Shown piece after piece: positions 43,040-51,311 of a DNA stretch of 64,000 bases. The DNA is from Nocardia colli. Its GTDB lineage: Bacteria; Actinomycetota; Actinomycetes; Mycobacteriales; Mycobacteriaceae. The translations under genes and the position numbers were made by a program. Each line of letters begins with the position of its first letter. Positions within the stretch are counted from its first letter, which is position 1. The stretch is taken from contig NZ_VXLC01000026.1 in NCBI RefSeq assembly GCF_008704205.1, positions 1 through 64,000 on the forward strand. The letters run 5' to 3'. A model generated the notes under the pieces. It was not told the origin of the DNA. It worked only from the letters and a program-made list of their open reading frames with translations, and did not search any database.

Positions 43040-43287
43040 TGGCACCCGCCGAGCCGAACACTCCGGACCGCACCAGCGTCCTGCGAACCGTGCTCCGGCG
43101 AATCGTGCTCGGCGCGTTTGTCTCAACCGTCGCGTTGATCGCTTTGCTGGTCGGCGAAGCGCTGCTCAGCATCACCGGATTGGCCTTCGACCCACACGGC
43201 TACGGAATGTTCGCCGGAATCCTGTTCACAGCGATCCTGACACCGGTCGCGCTGGCACTGTGGCTGCTGTACCGGTTGATGCGGTAA
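43036..43287 (+). CDS. Small two-span membrane protein
   Basis: 83 aa. Cytoplasmic-looking basic start (RTSVLRTVLRRIV) followed by two membrane spans, GAFVSTVALIALLVGEALLSI and MFAGILFTAILTPVALALWLLY. It overlaps the lipoprotein gene by 4 bp (ATGA) and closes the four-gene operon. Unknown function; size and position would suit an immunity protein or membrane anchor for the HExxH protein. Confidence 0.7.
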   Translation: MMAPAEPNTPDRTSVLRTVLRRIVLGAFVSTVALIALLVGEALLSITGLAFDPHGYGMFAGILFTAILTPVALALWLLYRLMR

Positions 43288-43332
43288 TCGAGTTCGGCGA
43301 GGCCTAAGTGCAACGCGGTCTTTGCGGAACGG

Positions 43333-43710
43333 CTAGATGCTGCGCAACCCGCCGAAGAATCCGACGATCTTGCGGATCCGCCCCTCCGCCGAGATCTCCA
43401 CGAAATCCACTCCGTCCGGCAACGCCGTGCCGTCCGCCTGCACCAGCCGCCACCCGAACCTGGCCACCCCGTGGTGCGCATCGACGTTGCTGACCCGCAG
43501 CACCCGCATTCCCGGCTGCTGCGCGAACACACCATCGATATGCGAAGCCAACTCCTCGACCCCGATGGTGTGCACGGTCGGATCGGTATAAGTCGCGCCG
43601 TCCGCTAACGCCTCGCCGAGAAACTTCCGCCGCCGCAACGGATCCGGATCACTCCATCCCGCACAGTACGTATCGATCAGCGCGTCGAGCGCACCATCCA
43701 GTTCAGCCAT
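43333..43710 (-). CDS. NTF2/SnoaL-like domain protein
   Basis: 125 aa, the full length of a single NTF2-like fold. The pattern fits: an N-terminal helix pair (ALDALIDTYCAGWSDPDPLRRRKFLGEAL), ATYTDPTVHTIGVEELASHI, then strands RVLRVSNVDAHHGVARFGWRLVQADG and GVDFVEISAEGRIRKIVGFFGGL. Relatives are ketosteroid isomerase- or SnoaL-like enzymes or small binding proteins. It is convergent with the type VII operon and ends 45 bp from it. No specific substrate is evident. Confidence 0.8.
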   Translation of the reverse strand: MAELDGALDALIDTYCAGWSDPDPLRRRKFLGEALADGATYTDPTVHTIGVEELASHIDGVFAQQPGMRVLRVSNVDAHHGVARFGWRLVQADGTALPDGVDFVEISAEGRIRKIVGFFGGLRSI

Positions 43711-43747
43711 TCCACCATCCTCCCCTGATCCAGCAACATCACTCAGT

Positions 43748-44116
43748 CTAGACGCGGTCGTGGAGGGTGATGTGGTAGCCGTCGGGGTCGGCGAAGGTGA
43801 AGGTGCGGCCGAAGGGGCCGTCTATCGGGGTGGTGATGATGGGGTGGCCGTCGGCTAGCAGGGCGTCGTGGATGGACTGGACGTCGGTGGCGTGCAGCCA
43901 GATTGCGGCGCCGAGGCCGGGGTGGGGGGCGGCGGTGAGGTCGGTGCCGGGGACGAGTGTGCGGAGGGCGAAGGCGATCGGTTTGGTCTCGAAGACGACG
44001 GCGTGCGGAGGGCCGGCCGGGGAGCGGACGAGGCCGAGGTACTGCTCGTAGAACGCCTGTGATGCGTCGAGGTCGCGGGCTTGTAGCGAGATGAAGTCGG
44101 GGCCGGTGGCGGGCAT
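43748..44116 (-). CDS. VOC-family (glyoxalase/bleomycin-resistance-like) protein under MarR control
   Basis: 122 aa VOC fold: DFISLQARDLDASQAFYEQYLGLVRS, VVFETKPIAFALR, GAAIWLHATDVQSIHDAL, and the closing PFGRTFTFADPDGYHITLHDRV, where the final Glu metal ligand of glyoxalases is replaced by His. The ATG at 44116 follows an AAGGAG site. It is transcribed away from the adjacent MarR gene; two perfect operators lie between them, so it is probably induced by the MarR ligand and may sequester or modify that compound. Confidence 0.85.
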   Translation of the reverse strand: MPATGPDFISLQARDLDASQAFYEQYLGLVRSPAGPPHAVVFETKPIAFALRTLVPGTDLTAAPHPGLGAAIWLHATDVQSIHDALLADGHPIITTPIDGPFGRTFTFADPDGYHITLHDRV

Positions 44117-44134
44117 GATGCTCCTTCGGTTTGC

Positions 44135-44152
44135 GTGTCAGTCTTCTGACAC
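44135..44152. promoter_or_regulatory. MarR operator 1
   Basis: Perfect inverted repeat GTGTCAG-tctt-CTGACAC, 18 bp, 19 bp upstream of the VOC gene start. It shares the TGTCAG-n4-CTGACA core with the second site 28 bp away. Confidence 0.8.
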
Positions 44153-44162
44153 GGATCAATGT

Positions 44163-44180
44163 ATGTCAGAATACTGACAT
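44163..44180. promoter_or_regulatory. MarR operator 2, overlapping the marR start codon
   Basis: Perfect inverted repeat ATGTCAG-aata-CTGACAT, 18 bp, with the same half-site and 4-bp spacer as operator 1. Its right end covers the first bases of the MarR ATG, so the regulator should repress itself. Confidence 0.8.
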
Positions 44181-44646
44181 GAGTCAAGACGGGGCCGGCG
44201 TCGAACTGCAGACGTCACTGGGCTACCTGCTGAAAGAAGCGTCGAGTGCGCTGCGCGTGTCCATGGAGGAGGTGCTGCGTCCGCTGGGGATGAGCGTGAC
44301 GCACTACTCCTGCCTCGAACTGCTCGCGCAACGACCGGGGTTGTCGAACTCCGAGCTCGCCCGGGGTGCGTTCGTGACCCGGCAAACGATGAACGTGCTG
44401 TTGCAAACCCTGGAACGCGAGGGCCACGTGACCAGGCCCGCGGCGGCGCCGGTCGGGAAGGTACTACCCACCCGGCTCACTCCCCTCGGCCGGCGGAAGC
44501 TCGAGAAAGCGAGCGCCGCGGTCCGCTCCGTCGAGGTCAGAATGCTGACCGGCCTGACCGAGACCGATCAGTCGGCCGCGCTCCGAATCCTGCGGAGCAT
44601 GATCCATTCCCTGCGCGACAGTGACGACGGCGAGCCCCGAAACTAA
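44179..44646 (+). CDS. MarR-family transcriptional regulator
   Basis: 155 aa winged-helix regulator: dimerisation helix LQTSLGYLLKEASSALRVSMEEVLRPLGM, helix-turn-helix SNSELARGAFVTRQTMNVLLQTLEREGHV, wing TRPAAAPVGKVLPTRLTPLGRRKLEKA. The ATG at 44179 was chosen over an upstream in-frame start because the palindromic operator sits directly on it. Divergent from the VOC gene. It should release the two operators when it binds a small aromatic or oxidising ligand, as MarR relatives do. Confidence 0.92.
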   Translation: MSQDGAGVELQTSLGYLLKEASSALRVSMEEVLRPLGMSVTHYSCLELLAQRPGLSNSELARGAFVTRQTMNVLLQTLEREGHVTRPAAAPVGKVLPTRLTPLGRRKLEKASAAVRSVEVRMLTGLTETDQSAALRILRSMIHSLRDSDDGEPRN

Positions 44647-44744
44647 CTGCCGCATAAGTTGAATCGAGGCGATATGCGATTACTATGGAATTGCTGCGGT
44701 AGAGCGTTGGTTCGGGCAATTTGATCGAACGGTTATGCGGCAGT
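44646..44744. repeat. 12-bp perfect inverted repeat, 75 bp apart
   Basis: ACTGCCGCATAA at 44646-44657 and TTATGCGGCAGT at 44733-44744. The left arm begins at the last base of the marR stop codon. The spacing is too wide for a simple terminator loop. It could be the ends of a miniature element, two half-sites for a recombinase or regulator, or arms of a larger RNA structure. Confidence 0.45.
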
Positions 44745-45055
44745 ACCGATTCCTGATTATGGGGCCGATTTCGGCGTCGATCCGTTGCCGGACAGTGCTT
44801 TTTCTGTGACCGCGATCCGCTTCCGCTGCGAGCCGTGATTCGACGGTTCGGACCGGGTGGGTTGAATTCGCCGTGGGCGCGGTTTTCGCTTGCTATCCTT
44901 ATCGATATCGCGACGTTCTGCGCTCGGCAGAGGTCCAATCTGTCAGTGCCGCAACGTATATGGCCGACGAAGTCGGAGACGTCGCTGTGCGCGACACTAT
45001 TGCGCAGCCGAAATCACTTGAACCACCGGCATTTACCGATGGGGACGGAGACCGA
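44745..45055. other. Intergenic region downstream of marR
   Basis: About 310 bp with no convincing gene apart from the small membrane ORF at its right end. Open frames reaching through it (for example from 44835 and 44873) have no ribosome site and random-looking composition. It presumably carries the small ORF's promoter. Confidence 0.4.
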
Positions 45056-45160
45056 ATGCGAAACTACCTCTCGCCCCTCCCCTGGCTGATCGTCTACGTC
45101 ACGCTCTGCGGCGCCGCACTGTGGCTGCTGCGGATCGGCTGGATGCACGCTTACCCGTAG
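45056..45160 (+). CDS. Possible 34-aa single-span membrane peptide
   Basis: ATG at 45056 with GGGACGGAG just upstream. The peptide is a single membrane span, PLPWLIVYVTLCGAALWLLRIGW, ending in MHAYP. The strong ribosome site and hydrophobic composition favour a real gene. It ends 49 bp before the convergent end of the MFS transporter gene. Function unknown. Confidence 0.5.
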   Translation: MRNYLSPLPWLIVYVTLCGAALWLLRIGWMHAYP

Positions 45161-45209
45161 ATGTCCACAGTGCGACGCCGCTTCGGCGGTACCCGAATTC
45201 GGCTGTGTG

Positions 45210-46856
45210 TCAGGCGGTTACCCGCAGTTCCTCGGCGGTGATCTCCTCCAGCGAGCGGCGGCGCGTCTCGACCAGGAAGACGATGCCGGCCGCCGCCGCG
45301 ATGGTCATCGGGATGGCGCTGATGAGCGCGGTCACCGAAATCGACGGCGCCGCAACGGCGAGCACCACCAGGGCGATCACGATGATGCCGCCGGCTTTGC
45401 TCATGCCCGCCGCCAAACCGGTCCCGCGGGAACGTATTCGGGTCGGGTACGCCTCGGCGCCATAGGCGACGAGCACCGCCACCACCGAGCTCGCGCCCCA
45501 GATCGGCGGAATGAGCAGCGCATACAGCAGGACCTTGCTGTCCGCGACCCGATCGCCGAGCACGACGAACCCGAACAGCGAAACCGCAAGCAGCGCACTG
45601 AGTATCACCATCGTCCACTTCGACGAGCGGTGATAGCAGTAGGCGACCAGGAAATTGAGCGGGAAGCCGATCAGCGCGGAGTCGCGCAGGATCTGATCGG
45701 CCGAGACGCCGCTGTACCCGAGCTGGCGCAGGTTGGTCGGCAGCCAGAGCTGGAAGCCGTAGACGACCAGGCCGACACCGAGACCGACCAGCACCAGGAC
45801 CGTGGTGATCCCGCCGAACGGCGCCTGCACCAGGCGGCGGAATCCGCCCTTGACCCCGGATTCGACTGTCAGCTCGGAGTTTTCGACCTCGACGATGGAG
45901 GCGTTGTAGACGCGCAGGACCTCCTCGGCCTCCTTGCGGCGGCCGAGCGCGAGCAGGAAGCGTGGCGACTCCGGGATCCAGCGGGTGAGCAGAATGGTCA
46001 GCAACCCGGTCGGGAACCCGATCAGCCACATCACCCGCCAGCCGTAGCTGTCGCCGATGGTGGACGACAGCCAGCTGGTGATGATGTAGGCGCCCGCGAT
46101 GTCGCCGCCGATCAGCACCATCAGCCAGCCGCGATGCCGGGCCGGTATCGTCTCCGCGAGCAGGGTGAACGCGATCGGCAGCATGCCGCCCGCGCTCATG
46201 CCCATGATCAGGCACATCAGCAGATTCAGCTCGAAACTCGGCATCGCGCCGCACACCGAGGTCGCCACGAAGAACACCCCGGCCAGCAGAATCGCCGCCT
46301 TGCGGCCGATCCGATCGCCGAGCCAGCCCCACAGGAACGAGCCGATCACCGTCCCGGAGATGCCCGCGAGCGGCAACAGGGCCGCGGGCAGCCCGCCGCC
46401 GGGATTGGCGGCGGTCTTCAGGCCGTATTCCTTGGCGACGCCGGGCACGACGAACGCCAGCGTGGTCGGCTTCATCACGTCGATCGTGATCGCCGCGGCC
46501 ATCACGAGCAGCAGGACCACGTGTACCCGGTTGATCGGAGCGTCGTCGAGCGCGCGCACCCGCAGGTTCGCCACCTGATCACGGTGTGCCCCAACCGGAA
46601 TGAGCCCGTAGGTGGTGACCACCAGACCGACGACGATCAGCGCCATGCCGATGATCATCGATGTGTCCATGGGCATGTCGGCCATGTGATACCCCATGTG
46701 CCTGGACTCCCAGTACATCGGGAAGTGCAGCGCGGTACCGAGAGTTGTTGCGGCGAGCCCGAACCAGAAGGCCCGGGTGCGCCGCCGAATAGGCGCGGGG
46801 CGAGCTCCACCGTCGGATTGATCGATCGACGAGTCCACATGTCTTTGGCTGGACAC
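45210..46856 (-). CDS. MFS transporter with two extra N-terminal membrane spans
   Basis: 548 aa from GTG 46856, chosen for GGAG 7-10 bp upstream; an open frame continues to 46931. Two extra spans (TRAFWFGLAATTLGTALHF and SMIIGMALIVVGLVVTTYGLI) precede a normal 12-span sugar-porter-like MFS body with GWLGDRIGRKAAIL, RHRGWLMVLIGGDIAGA, WIPESPRFLLALGRRKEAEEVL and AEAYPTRIRSRGTGLA. The loop between the extra spans is rich in Met and His (SRHMGYHMADMPMDTSM). It faces the enediyne cassette across the AraC gene and could export its product, but it may equally be a general solute transporter. Confidence 0.88.
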   Translation of the reverse strand: MSSQRHVDSSIDQSDGGARPAPIRRRTRAFWFGLAATTLGTALHFPMYWESRHMGYHMADMPMDTSMIIGMALIVVGLVVTTYGLIPVGAHRDQVANLRVRALDDAPINRVHVVLLLVMAAAITIDVMKPTTLAFVVPGVAKEYGLKTAANPGGGLPAALLPLAGISGTVIGSFLWGWLGDRIGRKAAILLAGVFFVATSVCGAMPSFELNLLMCLIMGMSAGGMLPIAFTLLAETIPARHRGWLMVLIGGDIAGAYIITSWLSSTIGDSYGWRVMWLIGFPTGLLTILLTRWIPESPRFLLALGRRKEAEEVLRVYNASIVEVENSELTVESGVKGGFRRLVQAPFGGITTVLVLVGLGVGLVVYGFQLWLPTNLRQLGYSGVSADQILRDSALIGFPLNFLVAYCYHRSSKWTMVILSALLAVSLFGFVVLGDRVADSKVLLYALLIPPIWGASSVVAVLVAYGAEAYPTRIRSRGTGLAAGMSKAGGIIVIALVVLAVAAPSISVTALISAIPMTIAAAAGIVFLVETRRRSLEEITAEELRVTA

Positions 46857-47101
46857 AGATATCTCCGTTCTTACCGCACGGACAGCGGACGAGATGAAAG
46901 CCGCACCCGCGTACCGACGCGGCAGTTGCACGACCAGCGACGGCTGCGGCGCGACGCCGCAGCCACCTGGCTCGACGTTGAGCCCTGGTCTCTCCCTTGC
47001 GGTTTCAGAATCCCATCTCGCCGATCACGCCGCAGCGATTCCACGAACACCTGCGCCGGCCCCGCGCGCGTCGCGGTCGTGGAGCCGAAATGCGGCGCGC
47101 C

Positions 47102-47827
47102 TCAAGGCTGCGGCAGCGCCAGCAAGAAGGGTGCGGTTCGAATCGTCCGTTCGCGCAACGTGATACCGATTTCGAGTCGATCGTTCTCCCGAAGCCGGAA
47201 CTCACAGATGCCGACCCGGACGTCCCGGGTTACCCGGCGACTTCGGTCGTCCCGAACGGTCGAGACCGAGATCGCCCGCGCAATCCATTTCCCGGGCGGT
47301 AGGCAACTGATACTGAACGCCCCTTGGTCTGTGACAATGAGCAACGCAGCGGCCGACGTCATCGGGTTGGCCGCGGAGAAGATACTCATATACCGGCGGC
47401 CTACCACGGCTCCCCCTGGATCGGACAATTTGCCGCGCAATAACGGAGTGCTGGATTCTCTGCCACAGTTGGCGTGTTGCTCGGACCATCTCAACGGAAC
47501 CCGCTCGCCGCGGACGTAGCGGCGGTACTGTGACGGACTCAGTCCGACCGCTTCGGTGAATCGCGAGGTGAATGTCCCGTAACTGAGGTACCCGACAGCA
47601 TAGGAGATCTCGGAAACTTTCATCGACGTCGACGCCAGCAATTTCTTGCTTCGGGCCAGCCGGATGGCCGCGAGAAACCGGGCGGGAGACCAGCCGGTCT
47701 CCGCGCGAAACCGTCTGACGAAGTGAAATTTACTGCATTTTGCGACATCGGCGAGATCGTCCAAGGTAACCTGCTGCCCACAGTTTTCCCACATGTACTT
47801 GATGCTGTCATCGATATGATCCGACAC
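47102..47827 (-). CDS. AraC-type regulator beside the enediyne cassette
   Basis: 241 aa from GTG 47827, supported by a GGAGAG site immediately upstream; the open frame to 48091 has no such support. The AraC DNA-binding domain is at the N-terminus (about 5-105): YMWENCGQQVTLDDLADVAKCSKFHFVRRFRAETGWSP for the first helix-turn-helix, and VSEISYAVGYLSYGTFTSRFTEAVGLSPSQYRRYVRG for the second. This is followed by a beta-rich C-terminal domain of about 130 residues, the reverse of the usual AraC order. Divergent from unbL, so a pathway-specific role is likely; AraC regulators are known in enediyne clusters (SgcR2, from memory). Confidence 0.88.
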   Translation of the reverse strand: MSDHIDDSIKYMWENCGQQVTLDDLADVAKCSKFHFVRRFRAETGWSPARFLAAIRLARSKKLLASTSMKVSEISYAVGYLSYGTFTSRFTEAVGLSPSQYRRYVRGERVPLRWSEQHANCGRESSTPLLRGKLSDPGGAVVGRRYMSIFSAANPMTSAAALLIVTDQGAFSISCLPPGKWIARAISVSTVRDDRSRRVTRDVRVGICEFRLRENDRLEIGITLRERTIRTAPFLLALPQP

Positions 47828-48306
47828 GAACTCTCCAAACTCAAAACAATCCAGGATGCCGGAGCCGGCCGCAGAAGTAAGAAATAGCGCCGGTGCTTTC
47901 GGCAACAAAACATGGCCGCTGCCGATGATGTGGAACTGACCGCCGCCGCTGGCACCGAAGGTAAAACCATTCAGATGTCGCTCCACAGGCCGCGCGCCAC
48001 GACGAAATGCCGGTAGCCCATCGGCTGCGGGATGAATGCTTGGTAAGTGAAGCCGTCGATTTCCGCAGGGGGTTCCACTCCTGCTCAGCACCCCCTTGCC
48101 CGGTAGCCCCGACGCAAGCCCCGTAGCCCCGATGCGGCGAAGCAGGCGAGCGGAGTGCCCAACGGTGGCTCAGTTCGCCACCGCGATTGATTGATTCAAC
48201 TGGACGGTAGAATACTTCCATTTCGTAGATTGAGCAACGAGGGAGAAGCCCCAGACGCGGCCGGATGTCAATCTGGAGTACACGTTTCTGCGAAGGAGGG
48301 CTTCAG
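47828..48306. other. Divergent control region between the AraC gene and unbL
   Basis: About 480 bp with no supported gene. It should contain both the AraC-gene promoter and the promoter of the enediyne core operon. A strong ribosome site AAGGAGG at 48293-48299 precedes the unbL ATG. A short imperfect direct repeat with GTAGCCCCGA lies at about 48101-48131. The region is noticeably less GC-rich than the flanking genes. Confidence 0.55.
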
Positions 48307-49332
48307 ATGGTCTCCGCATTGGGTGGGCTTCGCCGGAAGATCCTGACGCCGGATGTCCGGCAGGCAACGTTGAAGGTTCGCGGCTTTCCGGCCAGAAATC
48401 CTTACGCCGCAGCATCTTTGGAGATGGCGGGCACAACGTTCCTCGCGGGATTCGGGGTCGGCGCCGAGCGGGCCACGGCCGCCGAGACAGCGGCGTTTTT
48501 ATCGGAAATCGAGAGTGAGCGAAGGGGTTTCGCGTTCGAGGGCGCCGCGATGGCGCTGGCGATCCGGGACGGCCTGCCGATCGGGCACAACCACCACGTG
48601 ACCGACTTCATCACCGCAGCAGGCGAACACCTTTACATGATCTACGTGGGCGTTGGCTGGGCGCTGGCCAGGCTTCCCCGGCCCCTGCACCGAGCGGCGC
48701 TGACCGGGGCGACCGATCCGGTGCTGATCTGGCTTGCCTTGGACGGCTACGGATTTCACCAGGCCTACTTCCACACAGATCACTACGTAAAACGACAGTA
48801 TGTTGACCCGATCCCGCCCGTCGTGTCGACCCGGCACCCGCACTATGTGCCGCGTGCGATCGATCAGGGAATCGGACGCGCGTTGTGGTTCGTCTCGGGC
48901 GCCGATCCGGCGGCCGCGTGCACGATCATCGACGGGTTCGCGGCGGAGCGGCGGCCGGACCTGTTCGCCGGACTCGGCCTGGCGGCGACCTACGCCGGCG
49001 GCGCGAGCGCCGCCGAGCTCGCCACGTTGCGCGACCGGGCGTCGGCCTACCGGCAGGACATCGGTCAGGGTGCGACGTTCGCCGCCGAGGCACGCTCCCG
49101 CGCCGGCATCGTGCAGCCGAATACCGAAGCCGCCGTGGCGATTCTCACCGGCGGGCAGGTCGACGACGCGGCCGCGCTCGCGATCGAGACCCGGCCGGTG
49201 GATCTGACCATCAACGGCCGGCCTGGATTCGAGGTCTGGCGCGAGCGAATACGACAACGGTGCCTGACCGCAGAGCCTTCCGACCCGACCGCCTCCGCAG
49301 CCCCGGACACAACCGCAAAGGCCGAAACATGA
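48307..49332 (+). CDS. unbL: Enediyne core protein UnbL/E3 (DUF1702)
   Basis: 341 aa, ATG 48307 after a textbook AAGGAGG. DUF1702 family: KVRGFPARNPYAAASLEMAGTTFLAGFGVGAE, then ERRGFAFEGAAMALAIRDGL, GVGWALARLP, DGYGFHQAYFHTDHYV, FVSGADPAAACTIIDGFAAERRPDLFAGLGLAATYAGG. This family is found almost only beside enediyne PKS genes, and its biochemical role in forming the warhead is unsettled. First gene of the cassette; its stop overlaps the unbV start by 4 bp. Confidence 0.93.
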   Translation: MVSALGGLRRKILTPDVRQATLKVRGFPARNPYAAASLEMAGTTFLAGFGVGAERATAAETAAFLSEIESERRGFAFEGAAMALAIRDGLPIGHNHHVTDFITAAGEHLYMIYVGVGWALARLPRPLHRAALTGATDPVLIWLALDGYGFHQAYFHTDHYVKRQYVDPIPPVVSTRHPHYVPRAIDQGIGRALWFVSGADPAAACTIIDGFAAERRPDLFAGLGLAATYAGGASAAELATLRDRASAYRQDIGQGATFAAEARSRAGIVQPNTEAAVAILTGGQVDDAAALAIETRPVDLTINGRPGFEVWRERIRQRCLTAEPSDPTASAAPDTTAKAET

Positions 49333-51311
49333 AATTCCGAATGCGCGCCTTGGCCCCGGCGATCGGCGCGGTGGCGCTGCTGGCGTCCACCTTTCTGATC
49401 GCGCAAGCGCAGGTCGCCACCGAGGATCCGGCCGCGGTGGCGCAGGACTACAAGTTCGAGTCCATGCCGATCGCCATGCCACCCGGATACGACCAGCTGC
49501 CGATGAAATCGGTGCGCGAGGTGAACCCGGCGTATCAGAACATTCGCTCCTGGATCTCCTCCGTCGGCGCTTCGATCGCGATCAACGATCTGGTCGGGCA
49601 CGGGCGATCCGATGGCATGTGCATCGTCGACACCCGCACCGACTCGGTGATCGTGACCTACACGCCGACCGCGGCGCCGACCGACCGTTTCACCCCGTTC
49701 GTGCTCCGTCCGGACCCGATCCCGATGGATTCGACGATGGCGCCGATGGGTTGTGCCCCCGGCGACTTCAACGGCGACGGCGGCATGGATCTGCTCGTCT
49801 ACTACTGGGGCCGAACGCCGATCATGTTCCTGCACAAGGGCGATGCCGCGAATCCGGCGCCGGCCTACGTCCCGGCCGAAGTGATCCCCTCGGGGACCAC
49901 GCAAGGTCAGTACCAAGGCGAACGCTGGAACACCAATGCCGTGTCGATCGCCGACTTCGACGGTGACGGCCGTCCGGACATCGTCTTCGGGAACTATTTC
50001 CCGAACTCCGGGGTACTCGACCCGAACGGGCGTCCGGACGTCGTCATGAACGACTCGATGTCGAGTGCGAAGAACGCCGCGGGCGAGCGCGTATTCCGGT
50101 GGACGGGTAACGACCCGGCCGGACAACCGAAATACATCGAGGAGAAGGGCGCTATACCGATCGACGTCAGTACCGGCTGGACCCTGGCGCTCGGTGCGGG
50201 CGACATGACCGCCGATCTACTCCCCGAGCTCTATATCGGCAACGACTTCGGCCATGACCATCTGCTGCTCAACCAATCGACGCCGGGCACTATCCGATTC
50301 ACCACGGCAACCGGTAACCGAACCTGGACCGACCCCAAATCTTTCATACTCGGAAATGACTCGTTCAAGGGCATGGGCGTCGATTTCGCCGATATGTACA
50401 ACCGCGGCAAATTCGACATGGTGGTCAGCAATATCACCACCGCGTGGGGTATTCAGGAAAGCAACTTCGTCTGGCGCAACGATACGAACACGCCGGACGA
50501 CATGCGCCGAGACCTCGCGGCCGGCCACGCGCCGTTCACCCAGCAGGCCCAGCAGCTCGGGCTGGCCTGGACGGGGTGGGGCTGGGACATGAAGGCCGCC
50601 GATCTGCGCAACTCCGGCACCCTCGACGTGCTCCAGACCGCCGGGTTCGTCCAGGGCAGCGGCGGCAGCAACCGATGGCCCTGGCTGCAGGAGCTCGCGA
50701 CCACCAACGATGTCGTGCTGCACGACCCGGGCATGTGGCCGCGGGTGATCCCCGGGGACGACATCGCGGGCCGGCACCCGATGGCGCTGTACGCCAAGGG
50801 AAACGACGGCAAGTACGTCGACATCACCGAGCAGGTCGGCACCAACGCGCCGATCCCGACCCGCGGGGTCGCCATCGGCGACACCACCGGCACCGGCAGG
50901 CTCGACTTCGCCGTCGCCCGCCAGTGGGGGCCGCCCGCCTTCTTCGCGAATCGTTCACCGCACCTGGGTAACTCGCTGGCCCTGCGGCTGTGCCGACCGG
51001 CACTCCCCGCCACCGGGACGCCCGCGACCGGCGCCGCACAGCCGGCCTACAACGCGATCGTCACGGTACGCACCGCCGACGGCCGGATCATGCGCAGCCA
51101 GCTCGACGGCGGCAGCGGGCACAGCGGCAAGCGCAGCTTCGACGTCCACTTCGGACTCGGCGCGGCCACCACCCCGGTCTCCGCGGACGTCGAATGGCTC
51201 GACAACGCCGGCGTCCCACACCACCAAACACTCCAACTGGCGCCCGGCGCACACACCCTGATGCTGACCGACACGGCCACCGAGATCGCCGAGGGGATCA
51301 CGAAACCATGA
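49329..51311 (+). CDS. unbV: Enediyne core protein UnbV/E4 (CRTAC1/ASPIC-UnbV, FG-GAP repeats)
   Basis: 660 aa. N-terminal signal peptide or anchor (ALAPAIGAVALLASTFLIAQAQ), so it is exported. The body is an FG-GAP/VCBS beta-propeller: repeated calcium-loop motifs GDFNGDGGMDLLVYYWG, ADFDGDGRPDIVFGNY, GDMTADLLPELYIGND, GDTTGTGRLDFAVA. The C-terminal ASPIC/UnbV domain follows (NSLALRLCRPA, QLDGGSGHSGKRSFDVHFGLG). The ATG overlaps the unbL stop (ATGA); a longer open frame starting inside unbL is not used. Role in the pathway unknown; always linked to the enediyne PKS. Confidence 0.95.
   Translation: MKFRMRALAPAIGAVALLASTFLIAQAQVATEDPAAVAQDYKFESMPIAMPPGYDQLPMKSVREVNPAYQNIRSWISSVGASIAINDLVGHGRSDGMCIVDTRTDSVIVTYTPTAAPTDRFTPFVLRPDPIPMDSTMAPMGCAPGDFNGDGGMDLLVYYWGRTPIMFLHKGDAANPAPAYVPAEVIPSGTTQGQYQGERWNTNAVSIADFDGDGRPDIVFGNYFPNSGVLDPNGRPDVVMNDSMSSAKNAAGERVFRWTGNDPAGQPKYIEEKGAIPIDVSTGWTLALGAGDMTADLLPELYIGNDFGHDHLLLNQSTPGTIRFTTATGNRTWTDPKSFILGNDSFKGMGVDFADMYNRGKFDMVVSNITTAWGIQESNFVWRNDTNTPDDMRRDLAAGHAPFTQQAQQLGLAWTGWGWDMKAADLRNSGTLDVLQTAGFVQGSGGSNRWPWLQELATTNDVVLHDPGMWPRVIPGDDIAGRHPMALYAKGNDGKYVDITEQVGTNAPIPTRGVAIGDTTGTGRLDFAVARQWGPPAFFANRSPHLGNSLALRLCRPALPATGTPATGAAQPAYNAIVTVRTADGRIMRSQLDGGSGHSGKRSFDVHFGLGAATTPVSADVEWLDNAGVPHHQTLQLAPGAHTLMLTDTATEIAEGITKP

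Noticed and set aside
45174..45190. Short CGCCG-ctt-CGGCG hairpin between the small membrane ORF and the MFS gene
   Set aside because: A 5-bp stem is too weak and common in GC-rich DNA to call a terminator with confidence.
45207..47519. 770-codon rightward open frame across the MFS and AraC genes
   Set aside because: It spans two real minus-strand genes and a gap, and has the usual antisense composition.
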